From assembly GCF_964204645.1 (NCBI RefSeq), contig NC_134034.1:4560072-4624071 (forward strand): DNA of 64,000 bases, read 5' to 3'. Position numbers and translations under genes: made by a program. The stretch is from Tubulanus polymorphus (Eukaryota > Nemertea > Palaeonemertea > Tubulaniformes > Tubulanidae). Position 1 is the stretch's first letter, and the number at the start of each line of letters is the position of its first letter. Of this stretch, positions 12,150-22,789 are shown piece after piece. The notes below the pieces were generated by a model that searched no databases, was not told the origin of the DNA, and saw only the letters and a list, made by a program, of their open reading frames with translations.

Positions 12150-13106
12150 GATTTGCTTGAACAAGCTATGCGGGATGTCGACCGGCTATCGATTACCGAC
12201 CCCACATCAGCAAAACCAACGGATCTCTTCGAAATCGATCCCGATATGATTGACGAGATTTTGAAAGCCTTTAGATGGAGACGTTTACGACGGCATTGGA
12301 GGAGCGCCGCAACCAGGCCCTTCTCGCGATCCGGGATACTCGTCGCAACCCCCGCAATCTCCTCATCCGCGGGAGGATTGCCGCAACCGGCACATTCTCG
12401 CGGTCCGTCGTTCACGTCGCGGTCTTCCCACGGGCAACAACGACAATCGTCGGAGTATACGGTACAAAACGTCACTGTAAAGAATTGACGGTAATAACTG
12501 TGCGTTCGAGGACTCTCGCCGTTTACTAAATGATAATTGGCGATCACTTTGGGATTATGGCAACTGAATTCTGTATAATCCCGATATATTTCGGTAATTT
12601 AACGGTATTTTAATTCGAAAAATTCCTAAATCTTTAAAACTAGAAATTTCCAATTTTTAACGGAAAATATCCGAGGGAAATTGGGAATTTTCCGGTTTTA
12701 GCCTTGTTCTAATACGGATGGCAGTGCACATGCGGGTAACATCATGGCGGATCTTTCCAACAACACGATACCGAAATCAAGTTTGCAATACCGGTAAAAA
12801 ACACTAAGCTCATGCTTGTCCTTTGCTCAAATATGTTTTCTTTCTTTAAGTAAGGGCTCTGTTTCAACGCAGAATACCTATGCCTTGGCAGTGCGTGTGC
12901 GTATTAGATCGCGTGGCCGGGTGTGTTTAGGCCTATAGAATTGAGGTATAAGTTTACCGTCATATATAAGTCATTGGCAAAATTTTTTTTAAAATCAATA
13001 TCTAAGATGTAGAGTGCATTTAGTAGTTTAGATGGCAATGTTTATGTCTTGATATTTAGGGATTATTAACGGAATATAACTTCCTTGTCAGCAAAGTTAT
13101 TTTGAC
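12150..13106. other. Gap without recognised genes
   Basis: 12150-12530 is GC-rich with overlapping open frames on both strands (Arg/Ser/Pro-rich, typical of unconstrained GC-rich DNA). 12530-13106 is AT-rich and shows nothing I can name until the tandem GGATTA repeats of the LINE tail at about 13110. Confidence 0.4.
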
Positions 13107-14240
13107 AGGATTAGGATTAGGATTAGGATTTTATTTACACTCCAACCATTTCTATGGTACATGGAGGGAGACTTATACAAAGTATACAATATTCACAATT
13201 AGCAAAAAGTATAAACGTATTGATAAAATATAACAAAGTTTTTAACAATATATACATACACTATTTACAACATACTTATGATTGGAGGGATCTATATACA
13301 TCTAAGCTCTTTTTTAATGAATTTTGCAATATGTTGATTGTAGGATTTTTTAGAATATCCAGATTGCCAAAAGAGTTCAGATTCAAAATATTTTCACGGA
13401 TTTCATTCAGTAGGTTGCAGTTAAAAATAAAATGCAATTCATCACCTAAAACATTACAAGCCAAACATAATCTCTCATTTCTATCTAACGGAAGATTTGA
13501 TAATTTATTCACAGGCAAGCGATAAGACCCAATTCTAAATTCGAATAAACTTGTTACTAAATCTTCATCAAGTTCACTGAAATATCTTTCTAATTTAATA
13601 TCATTTTTTATTGTCTATAATTAATGGATGTCGGGCTAGCATCTATTGTGGAAACGGTATTTTGATGGTGTTGGTCACAAAGAATCTGTTTTATTCGCCT
13701 TGAGAAGGTCCTACTGGTAGCTAAAATTGCTGTGTCCAAATATGAGATCGCAATCATCAAAGTATAAATAATAACCGAGGACTCTTAAGTCTATCGTTTA
13801 GATACAGATTGTAAGATATTTTGTAAAGGATTGAGTTTAGTTTCCTTTCCCGATACTTTCTTTATCCAAAAATTAATCATTCTACGTTTGACTTCATTAC
13901 ATAAAGGATAACGTCCTACCTCTGATAACACTTGCAAATTACGATAATACTCTGTCACTTTTATTAAAATTGTGCAGTACAATGAGTGGAGATTCTCTAA
14001 TATATCAAGATTTTCATAACCCCAAACCTCGCATCCATACATATTGGAGCGACACACATATCAAATAGCTTGAACATAACATCTACTAGAAGTTTCAAAC
14101 GCCTACCTTTTTGAATGATCGAAAACATAGCTCTCATTGCTTTATCTTAAAGGTATTTTCTTGCTTTAGCAAAGCTACCATTCCAATTAAATTTCACTCC
14201 AATATATACATACGCCTGCAATTGTTCGAGCCTCAACGTG
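13107..14240 (-). mobile_element. 3' part of a non-LTR retrotransposon
   Basis: On the minus strand the element ends in ...TGTAAATAAAATCC followed by three more copies of TAATCC-type units, a typical short-repeat LINE tail. Upstream it encodes a C-terminal region with YIGVKFNWNGSFAKA (YLGV-type block after the RT), MYGCEVWGYENLDILE, a zinc-binding-like piece LCLACNVLGDELHFIFNC, and RMINFWIKK. Frames are broken. It is the downstream half of the element whose RT lies at 18.1-20 kb; the two halves are separated by another LINE. Confidence 0.7.
13276..14235 (-). pseudogene. LINE ORF2 C-terminal region, broken
   Basis: Two open pieces (14057-13791 and 13518-13276) plus connecting out-of-frame sequence. 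The piece at 13518-13276 carries C-x2-C then H-x4-C (LCLACN and HFIFNC), a zinc-knuckle-like motif common at the C-terminus of LINE ORF2. The region lies in the right order after the RT domain at 18-19 kb. No intact frame. Confidence 0.6.
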
Positions 14241-14381
14241 GAGCAGGGTTGGTTAAAAGCGAAGTCAAACACGAGCCTACATATAGCGAAGTAGAGACCC
14301 AAACCAATTAACGGAATTTTGTGCTGCTTGCTTCTGTGACTACTTAAAACTCTTAAAAGAGCCTATAACAGTAAGAACAGG

Positions 14382-14633
14382 ATGAGTACACTCAATGAGG
14401 AGCCTCGTCCGAACCGCTTTCTGTGGAGGGACGAGCTGCTATACAGCCTCTGGGAAGCAACTGACACATTGTTTGCACGAGGACTGTGGAGTGGTAGAGG
14501 ATGCTCAGACAAAGATATCGAGCGGGAATGGCTGAAACTACATCCAGAGCTGACTGACAGAGCAGAACGCCGGGTCACCAATCAAGTGGAGGACGGAGAT
14601 CAGGACGAACCCGCCACGTGGGCGGACGCCTAA
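14382..14633 (+). pseudogene. LINE N-terminal Myb/trihelix-like region
   Basis: 83 codons with spaced tryptophans: FLWRDELLYSLW...REWLKLHPELTDRAERRV. Such a DNA-binding module at the N-terminus is usual in R2/R4/NeSL-type elements and is thought to help target recognition. The frame ends at 14633, and the following linker is in other frames. Confidence 0.45.
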
Positions 14634-14837
14634 GAACCCAACCCCACCGGGAAGTGAGGATACAGGAGAAATCCCAGCGATCAACCAACCGGCACAGCGA
14701 CGGCAAAGGAGGGAGGCCAGGAGAAATCAGGGTGCAGTCGCCGCCGTGACTACGACCACCCCAGAACTCACGGCCGATCTCCCGGGGGGCACACCGAACT
14801 CGAAGGGCGAAGCGCCGACGCACCGCTCCTAGAACCG

Positions 14838-15557
14838 GTGCCACCTGTCACACTTAGCCATGAGGAAGAGGGGGATGAGGAACCCCCTCAAATCGAGTAC
14901 GTAGGCGAGTTAGAGTTGGAAGGTGGTGGGGCAGCTGTGGGCCCAACGTTCAAGGAAAAGGAGTGGAGCAAGAGCCTCCAGCTCGCGTCCGAAAGTCGAA
15001 ACAGGCGATCCCAAGGCCGAAAAGGCCAATTGATGGACCCGTTTAGACTGGAGTGCGCTAACGCGGCTTACGCGTCATACTGGGACCAGGTGCAGCATAG
15101 AGGTCCAGATGAGCAAAGCCTAGGAACGTACGCCACCGGGATCTATGCACTTAAGCGCTGGAAAACCAATAGCCCGAGTCAGATCAAAACCCGAAACCTA
15201 GCAACCAGAACTCAATAGTTAACAGACCAAGTCGCAGCGCTCGGCAGGAAGTTGGGCAGAGCACCATCGCATTAAAGCAGGCACGAAGCGCACAAAAAGA
15301 CAGGAGCGCAATGCGAAGGGGGTGTGCCACAAGGTTGGGGGCAAGCCCCTGACTCTGAACAGCGTCCTCCGCCTAATCGGCTCTCTCCGAGCCAAGATGA
15401 AAGTGCGCCAGCGCCAACTCACCGAGGCAAAGAGAGAACTGACCAAAGCGGAAACCGAACTCAAGTTCGAACAGAGGGGACCCGCCATGTTTGACGACAA
15501 ACTGGAACAAAACGGCAAAAATCGTCTACGGCTGAGTTCCGAGAGTTATGGAATGGT
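14838..15557 (+). pseudogene. LINE linker region
   Basis: An acidic then basic linker (14838-15218, 126 codons; then 15322-15561, 79 codons) that links the N-terminal module to the RT. The second piece is rich in Lys/Glu (AKMKVRQRQLTEAKRELTKA), probably helical. No catalytic motif. Two frames, so at least one frameshift. Confidence 0.4.
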
Positions 15558-16526
15558 GTGAGCGGGACCGAGAGGGTCACGGACGTGAGGTCCTTGCACA
15601 TCGCGAGGTGGGCCGAAATATCATCGCGACCAGTACCTGAAGATAGCACGAATGTCCTAGGAGTCATCGACGGGTACTGGGATCGCATCCTGAGCAATTT
15701 GCCAGCCTGGAAAGCACCGGGCCCCGACAGCATCCAAAACTAATGGTGGAAAAAGCTCCCGGCTTGCCGGGATGCCCTAAAACAAGTAGTCGAAGGTGCC
15801 CTTAGGGGCGAGCTAACAGTTGACGATGTCTTCTGTGGCGGCCGAACGGTAACGTTCCACAAAAAGGGGGACGAGGCCGATCCAGCGAACTACCGACCAA
15901 TTGCCTTCCTGAACACGATGTACAAGATTACTACGGGTGTAATGGCGAAGTAGATCACTGATCACTCAATCGCGACAGGTATTCTACCGGAAGAGCAGAG
16001 GGCACTGCGAAGGGGCTGTAGGGGGACGCTTGACTGCCTGCTGATGGACCAGTCCATACTAAAGCAGGCGGCCTGGATTGATTTCAAAAAGGCGTATGAC
16101 AAGGTCCCTCATGACCTTATCAAACACGCAGTAGAAACAATCGGCGCAACTCAATGGTTAAATGAATCCCTTAGCGAGATCATGAGACACTGGAACGTTG
16201 TGTTTGAGCAAACTGGCAAGTACGGATTTGAACGCAGTGAGAGGCTACACCTGAGGCGAGGGCTTCTCCAGGGCGACGCCCTGAGTCCGATACTCTTCTG
16301 TATTGCCATCGCGCCCATTTCAACGGCGTCAGATGAGCATACGGCGGGGTTCAAGACGAACGACGGAGCCAGGTTGACCCATTTTGCTTATATCGACGAC
16401 ATCAAGTTGATACAGCCCAACGAACCCGCGCTGCATGTGACGGCCAGGGTGTGCGGAGATGCTGCGGAAGCTTGTGGGATGGAACTAGGCTACGAGAAAT
16501 GTGGGGAAGCCCACATGGATCGTTAG
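15558..16526 (+). pseudogene. Reverse transcriptase of the R4-like LINE
   Basis: Motif order is clear despite a stop near 15741, another at about 15952 and frame breaks: WKAPGPDSIQ, FHKKGDEADPANYRPIAFLN, WIDFKKAYDKVPHDLI (motif A), LLQGDALSPILFC (motif B) and FAYIDDIKL (catalytic YIDD). In life it would copy RNA primed from nicked target DNA. Minus-strand frames here are shadows. Confidence 0.8.
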
Positions 16527-16559
16527 GGCGGAGTGATGACGGAGGGGCAGACAATGCGC

Positions 16560-17160
16560 CACTGCCAGTGTATGGAAGAGGGAGCATGTACACCTACCTG
16601 GGAGCGCCCCAGTTGCTTGAAACCTTCATGGGTGACCTGAAGACGAAAGTCAAAGACCACCTTTGCGCCAAGGCGAAGGCAATCTGGGGATCGACGCTCA
16701 GTTCCAACCAGAAAGTTACCACGCACAATGCCGTGTGTATGGGTGCCTTGATGTACTACTGCACGATAGGGTCGTGGTACCGCACAGATGCTGATGAAAT
16801 TGATAGCTCGCTGCGGAAAGTGATGAGACAGAACGGGGCACTGTCTAATCACCAGTCGATCGATAGATTATATCTACCCAGGGGAGAGGGCGGACTCGGG
16901 CTCCAGTCTGCTTGGTACGTACTGACGCAAACCGCTGTGGGTGTTGCCAAGTACGTACTACAGTCTGAGGACCCATTCGTCAGGAAACTGGCGGATGTGT
17001 TCTGCTATGTGGCTAAGTACAACAAAGACAATGACAACGTGGTCCGTGTAGCGTTAAACGAGCAGGCGATGAACGCACCATTTGATCAGAAGACACGAAG
17101 GATGCGGACATCTTGCCAACCAAGAACGACATCAAAGCCGGCATCACCGGGGAAGTCCTG
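16560..17160 (+). pseudogene. LINE RT thumb / connection region
   Basis: Continues the RT protein in another frame: YTYLGAPQLLETFMGDLKTK, then KAKAIWGSTLSSNQKV, then MGALMYYCTIGSWY and LYLPRGEGGLGLQS. These match the conserved post-RT stretch of R4/NeSL-type elements. The frame ends at 17161. Confidence 0.65.
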
Positions 17161-17239
17161 AGACAGAATTAGGGCAAAGACGATTCACGGGAAGTTCTGG
17201 AAGGCGGAGAGGGGCAACGCCACCTTTGCATGGCTGACC

Positions 17240-17800
17240 ACCAAGTCGAGGAATTACAATCGGAAACGGTGTGTGATATAATGTCGATGCAAGATGGAAC
17301 CGTCCGGACTCCCTACTGGCAAAACCGGTTTGGCACCCGGGACTCACCAATGTGCCACGCATGCGGCGCAGTGGTCGTGACGATTGCACATATAATATCA
17401 AAGTGCTAGAAACACAGTTGGGTTACACATAAGACACTTCATGACGATGTTGCACGAGCCTTGTACAAGATCATCGTAAACCAGATCGGGATCAAAGTAC
17501 AGGTAGACGAGGGTAGTGCTCCGCCGGACGTGGTAGAGGGCAAAGTTGAACTGCGCCGGGACCCGCCGATTCCAACGGATAAGAAAATAGAGGCTAGGAG
17601 GCCGGACATTCTCCACAAAGATAATGAACGCAGGCTAAGGATCACCGAGGTGGCGGTGGCACTAGACCATCCTAGTTTCCGAACGGTTCCAGGAAAAGTA
17701 CAACAAATACCTCCCACTGAAGAACCAGCTAGGTCGACTCTTTCCAACGAACAAAGTCGTAGTGTGTCCTGTCAGTATCAGTGCGTTAGGTAACACGCTC
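17240..17800 (+). pseudogene. LINE zinc knuckle and restriction-like endonuclease
   Basis: A C-x2-C...H...C knuckle (MCHACGAVVVTIAHIISKC) is followed by a stop; in the next frame RPDILHKDNERRLRITEVAV has the P-D...E-V-A-V core of the restriction-like nuclease used by these elements to nick their target. Broken by stops and frame changes. Confidence 0.55.
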
Positions 17801-18110
17801 ATGCTCGAAGAAAACCAAGACTGGGCTGGAGATCTCTGCGCCCTGGATCGCCGTAGTGCGATTCAGGTTATGCAGAGTGCCGCGCTGACGGGTTCAGTGA
17901 AGGCCCTAAAGATGCACATTGCAGGGTTCTAAGCTCATCACCGATGAGCGTTGATTCACCGATTGGGTAGGAGAGCTGACACGGCTGCTCTACGCGGGAA
18001 GGAAGCCTGGCGTGCATGCCAAGGGCCTACCGAACGCAACAACCCGGTATTTCCTTTTCTACTTACACAGAAGTCCGAATACCAATGCCGGACACTATGA
18101 GAAGACTATT

Positions 18111-20000
18111 ATTATGGTTTTTTTCGGAATTCGCAGTGAGGCCGTTTACAGCGCATTAATCAAATAAAGTACTGTGACTGTAGTGCTTTCTCATCTTCAG
18201 CGAGAATAACTGTATCATCCGCATAGAGAATGATAAAAAAAAATTCAATAAAGTATCAAGCTCTTGATTACGTTTCGAATTCAGACTTTCAATAATTGTC
18301 AGAGTTGGTTTTCCACGAGTGATAAAAAAATCCTCGATATCGTTTAAGAATAAAGAAAATAGAATGGGTAAGAGATTTTCGCCCTGTCTTAGACCCCTTT
18401 CAGCTGCAAAATATTGAGAGGTGCTACCATTAAATTTCATACATGATTTGCCTGAATTGTACATGTTCTCAAGTACTCTTAAAAAATTTCCATCTATACA
18501 ATTGGCTAATAATTTCCTCCATAACGTTACTCTACATACTGAGTCGAACGCTTTTTTAAAGTCAACAAAGGCACAGAAAAGTCTTCTACCCTGGCAATGA
18601 TACATTTCAACGATCCATTTCAGCGTAAAGATATGGTCAAAAGTTGAATACTTCGATCTAAAACTAGCTTGAGCCTCACTTATAATATTATTTGCCTCTA
18701 GGAAAGTTGACAGTCTATGGTTTAAAATACTCATAAATAGTTTACCTAGGCAACTTACTAGGGTGGTACCTCTGTAGTTATCAGGGTTAAAGGGGTCGCC
18801 AATTTTTTGAAAATAGGTTTGATAATGCCTACAGACCACATCTCTGAGATTTAATAAATTTTGTAATATATTTATATAAATATATATTTATATAATTATT
18901 TTGTAATTTATTCGGATATTGGCTAAACTTCAATAATTCATTCGTAATTCCATCAATGCCTGATGCTTTGTCGTTTTTAAGTAGGGAAATTGCTTTAACA
19001 ACCTCTGTAGTTATCAGGGTAACAGGGATCGCCTTTCTTTTTGAAAATAGGTTTGATATTGCCTACAAACCACACCTCTGGGACATGGCCAGTTTTAAGT
19101 ACTAGATTGAATAAATTTTGTAATATATTTACTCTGTTCGGATATTGGCTAAACTTCAATAATTCATTCGTAATTCCACCAATGCCTGATGCTTTGTTGT
19201 TTTTAAGTAGGGAAATTGCTTTAACAACTTCATCAGTGGTTATATCACAGTTTAAAGTACAATTGTTGCACACAGGATGATCAACCAAATCTGGGGATTC
19301 ACTGACATCATTCATTACATTGTCAACATTATCAAAATCATTTAACTTCCTAAAATGTTCGAGAAAAATATCTATATCAACATCGCCTTACTTATCTTTG
19401 GTCCCATTATCGGAGTTAAGCATTGACCAATATCTGTTTGGACCATTAATTTCACATTCTCTCAGTTCTTTAATAAATGCTTCATTTTGTATTTTCTTAC
19501 TTTGTCTTATAACTTTTTTATGCTCCTTAGATGCCTTCTTAAATGATCCAAAGTTAGAAGGCGAAGGGCAGCCCCTATATCTATCTCTCCTATAATTATA
19601 TCCTTTCTGTGCATCTCTGCAGTATTTGCGAAACCAATTGTGAACTGTCTTTTTCCTGCTATTACTTTTTCTATGATACATCAAGTTACATTCTTCAGCA
19701 CTTTTTAATAAAGAAGACACAAATTGTTCAGTAAGATCATTTACATTATCCGGAGATTGATTGTCTATGTTCTGCAGCCCATTCAGTAGCAGTTTGTTTA
19801 AATCCATGTCGCATAGTTTTGACTCGGCCCTCATGAAAAATTGATTTGATTTATTGTTATCCCACCTAACTGCAGCTTTTTCATTGATATGAGTATTATT
19901 ATCATTAGCACTAGTTGCATGTCTGGAATGTGTATTCAACCACAGCTGAGCTACCATTAGCGCCATCTATCCAGCATAAATTGAAGCTTTTGCCAGCTTT
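18111..20000 (-). mobile_element. RT half of the split LINE
   Basis: Minus-strand 5' half of the element whose 3' half lies at 13107-14240. It contains an N-terminal linker (19966-19388), the start of the RT (19315-18995) and the RT core (18839-18156), ending around the catalytic LYADDTVILAED at about 18237-18200. About 150 bp are repeated (18890-19015 and 19130-19225 share ggatattggctaaacttcaa), so the copy has an internal rearrangement. No APE endonuclease domain is visible upstream. Confidence 0.65.
18156..19966 (-). pseudogene. Reverse transcriptase of the split LINE, broken
   Basis: Visible motifs: LLKNNKASGIGGITNELLKF, FKKKGDPCYPDNYRG, FVDFKKAFDSV (motif A), GLRQGENLLPILFSLF (motif B; GD is GE here) and LYADDTVILAED (motif C, in another frame than the preceding stretch). 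The upstream part (19966-19388) is a Lys/Arg-rich linker usual for LINE ORF2. Several frameshifts and a rearranged duplicate exclude function. Confidence 0.7.
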
Positions 20001-20689
20001 TAGAGCCAATATATCATTTTGGCGTTGCCTATTTTGTGACTTAAATAATGAATATGAAGAACCCTGATCAACTTTTGACATTTGCGGTGACGGTAAACTG
20101 AAATTCCAAAAACTGAACGGTAAACTGAAAGGCCCAAATAAAGTGAAAGTCGTCTTTTGGGAAAATGGGTGTAGAAGCAAATAATCTATACTAGGCTTAA
20201 GATGTGGATTAGGATGGGCTGATGGTTTGGAGGGTTCTGTTACGTAGCCTATAGACCTGCCCCTGTAAAGTGGAACAGCGTCTTAATTTTCTAGAGCGCC
20301 CATAATTTTTGCAACCGCCTATTTAAGTCCATTAAAGTCACATTATCAACTCAGTGTTTTCGTATTAGCCTGATTGTTACTACTCGTGGGTACCCTGTAC
20401 TATATGAATTCAACAATTGCAATTCATAAAGACTACTTGAGACTTTTGGCCACATAAGAGTTTATAAACTGTTGTCAGTGAAATTAGCTTTCATTTTGTA
20501 GATTCCCACTGTAGAATCATTTTTTGATGACTAACCACATGTAGGTCTCAAGATCAGGTCTCATAATAATTTCTAAATATATCCCTTTCCCAGAATTGTA
20601 AGCTCTCACTTAAATATTCCATATTCAAACACAATGAGTCCACTTAAAACCAAAAGGCTCTGCATTATTGCCATTGCATAGTTGATGCC
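20001..20689. other. Gap, nothing recognised
   Basis: No domain-bearing frame. The 89-codon minus frame at 19911-20180 overlaps the LINE start and has no recognisable domain. Confidence 0.4.
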
Positions 20690-21135
20690 ATGGCGTGTAA
20701 CGATATTGACGTGAATTCACCGGCGATAGACAGAGCTCACAATATAATGGCTATTGCCACGAGGTTGTTGAAAAAAGGGAAATGTCACTGCGAAGTACAC
20801 GGAGAGGAGATAAGATTCATGAGAGGATATCCTTTCTTCTTATCCAAATCGGGCATAAATGCTGAACTGTTTGCAAAGAACAAATTACACATCAGTCGCC
20901 AGGGAGTTCAGGGAATTGCTACATATGCACGGGCATATTTTCGGTGAGAGCTGAGGACCAACATTGCTATTCGGTATTCATTCACACGAATCACTTAAAT
21001 GGTTCCAGCTTAATGCCCGTGCATGCACCCTCAGTTAAGAAGATGAAGAAAACGGGTGAAAATAAGAAGAATGCGACACAGAAGAGAATACCGAAAACGA
21101 CCATCGTCAAGATCACGCAGAAGAAGGTTAAGTAA
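20690..21135 (+). CDS. Two short plus-strand frames, unknown
   Basis: 20690-20947 (85 codons) and, overlapping its end in another frame, 20944-21135 (63 codons, Lys-rich tail ending in TTIVKITQKKVK). The first carries ...RLLKKGKCHCEVHGEEIRF.... The pair could be two exons or one frame with a shift; a donor-like AAGGTTAAGTAAG lies at 21124-21136. I do not recognise a family and cannot exclude chance. Confidence 0.2.
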
Positions 21136-21426
21136 GTATGTCAAGATCCGTGAAGCTCGCAATCACCTAGCCTCATGATTAGTTCAATTCGTTTCGCCAA
21201 TACAGTTTAATCAGTTTCTTTTCAAGGTACATTTTGGTATAATATTCATTTTTAAATGCTTCGATTAAATCAGATTGCAATACCAATGTCAACTGGAAAA
21301 CTGTTTAATTTCTTTTTTCATATTGTTCATAATTAGACAATCTATAACATGTGTTACATCTTGTGTTGAATATTTTTAACTTAATATTGACCCCAAAGAA
21401 AACATTTTTCGTCTTCATTTTGAACA

Positions 21427-22140
21427 TTAATTACTACTTTTGTAAAAATATTCACATCTGTTGTGTATAGTGAAACATTTTCGATATTTTGGGATTTTGA
21501 TTTTTTTTCTGGTTTTATTAGGAAAAGTTAAATCTAAAAATACTATTTCATCTAGTGATAAACCAGGACCTACGCAATATCTTTCTTCAATACGTGTTCT
21601 AAAATTCATTAATTTCTTTAATATAACTTCCATTTGAACTTTTGAATATGATGTGTTACTTTTTCATCATATTTAATAAATATAACATTACCAGCTAAAC
21701 AAGTTTAAGAATATTCAACATCTGTAACAAAATTCATAATAGTTTTCATTAATTCTAAATGATTTTCAAAATCCTCAACTGTTCAATCATTATGAAATGT
21801 AATAATTAATGCAGCTGGTTCAACTTTCTAGCTAAATGATTCAATGATTTCAAAATCATCCTCATCATATCTAATGAATTTATCTAGTCATTGATATTTT
21901 TCATAAAAGCCTTGTCTGTCTTTGTAGTTTTAATGGTTTTTTCCCATTGTTTTTTAGCAACGAAATATTCGTTGCCTAAAAACATTTTACTTATATTCTT
22001 TTTATGTTTTAGAGAATCTAACTGTCCCTTAAATTTCTTTTTTAATATATTCATCACAAATATTGCAATAAATGTCATATAATTTATAGAATATATTTTT
22101 TTCATCCGAATTTAATTTGTCAACATCTATTTTTTTATGT
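21427..22140 (-). pseudogene. Old Polinton DNA polymerase B N-terminal fragment (E3)
   Basis: Minus-strand pieces align with the N-terminal region of the E1 polymerase: YCNICDEYIKKE (zinc finger), SLKHKKNISKMFLGNEYF, KVEPAALIITFHND, TVEDFENHLELMKTIMNFV, TDVEYS and RIEERYCVGPGLSLDEIVFL. Many stops and frame changes. It shows an earlier insertion of a relative of E1/E2, now reduced to about 0.7 kb, sitting within the region homologous to 9.4-11.4 kb. Confidence 0.7.
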
Positions 22141-22216
22141 TGATGCGATACATGATGAAAAGATGTATTCCACAGGGACCTGACAAAAAGAATTTTGACC
22201 CTAGTATCCTAGGTAC

Positions 22217-22252
22217 TATATATAAAAAGACAAGGGAGCCAACTCTCCGTCA
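22217..22252 (+). promoter_or_regulatory. TATA box with initiator-like start
   Basis: TATATATAAAAA at 22217-22228 followed about 30 bp later by CCGTCAGATC, where the A at 22252 fits a metazoan initiator (TCA+1). Spacing is right for RNA polymerase II, and the small secreted-peptide frame begins 16 bp downstream. Confidence 0.5.
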
Positions 22253-22267
22253 GATCGGTCGATAGGT

Positions 22268-22444
22268 ATGTCACTTCAACAGTTCGTAATTTCGTTATTG
22301 ATAATCCAATCCGCTTCAAGTAAGATTATTCTTAAAGATAACGAATTTCTGCGTTGGACTGAGTGGTTTGAGAAAGATTTGAGTGCCTGTGAGATTGTTA
22401 AATCGTTCGATAAATCCGTCTGTACCGCACCAGCCTGGAAGTAA
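22268..22444 (+). CDS. Small secreted peptide (58 aa), or first exon of one
   Basis: ATG at 22268 is the first after the putative transcription start and opens 58 codons. Residues 1-18 (MSLQQFVISLLIIQSASS) look like a signal peptide with a small-residue cleavage site; the mature part has about 40 residues with two cysteines and is rich in Lys, Glu and aromatic residues. The end GGAAGTAAAT could also be a splice donor (GTAAAT at 22441), so this may be exon 1 of a longer gene. The first 69 bp of the coding part are repeated in inverted order downstream. No family recognised. Confidence 0.4.
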   Translation: MSLQQFVISLLIIQSASSKIILKDNEFLRWTEWFEKDLSACEIVKSFDKSVCTAPAWK

Positions 22445-22593
22445 ATATGACCATGATTTTTGAAAACAAACGGCGCTTTCGACCAGAAATTCTGAACCGA
22501 TTTTTTACAAACGAGAGCTTTCTTTATCTTAAAGAATAATCTTACTTGAAGCGGAATGGATTATCAATAACGAAGTTACGAACTGTTGAAGTG
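22272..22593. repeat. Fold-back repeat (69-bp arms)
   Basis: Left arm 22272-22340 and right arm 22525-22593 are reverse complements with about three mismatches, separated by 184 bp. The left arm is the signal-peptide coding part of the small secreted-peptide frame. A transcript through both arms would form a long hairpin. Confidence 0.85.
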
Positions 22594-22599
22594 AATAAT

Positions 22600-22789
22600 T
22601 AACTGTAAATGTCAAAAGGCCTTATGTTTTAGGATATTATCGATATTATGTCTATATTTATATAAATCTGTAATATTTTATAATGATTCATTCCATCGAC
22701 AGAATACATATATGCAGCTTGAGACATACATTGATCTGATCTTGTTTTGTTCCTTTAAAGGATTATTCTGAAGACAACCCCGTCTTCAT
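22600..22789. other. AT-rich gap
   Basis: No gene signal. The following 22790-23160 again matches 9745-9890 and then diverges. Confidence 0.4.

Larger units (their letters stand above)
14241..18110 (+). mobile_element. LINE with restriction-like endonuclease (R2/R4/NeSL type)
   Basis: A GC-richer 3.9-kb plus-strand insertion inside the minus-strand LINE. In order it encodes a Myb/trihelix-like N-terminal piece (14382-14633), a linker, the reverse transcriptase (about 15700-16526), a thumb region (16560-17160), a CCHC-like knuckle (about 17350-17405) and an endonuclease-like block with RPDILHKDNERRLRITEVAV (about 17603-17663). RT before a C-terminal RPD..E nuclease and no N-terminal APE nuclease is the architecture of the R2/R4/NeSL group. 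Several frames are broken, so it is dead. Exact borders are approximate. Confidence 0.7.

Noticed and set aside
14575-16852. Several minus-strand frames across the R4-like LINE
   Set aside because: GC-rich shadows of the plus-strand RT gene; no motifs.
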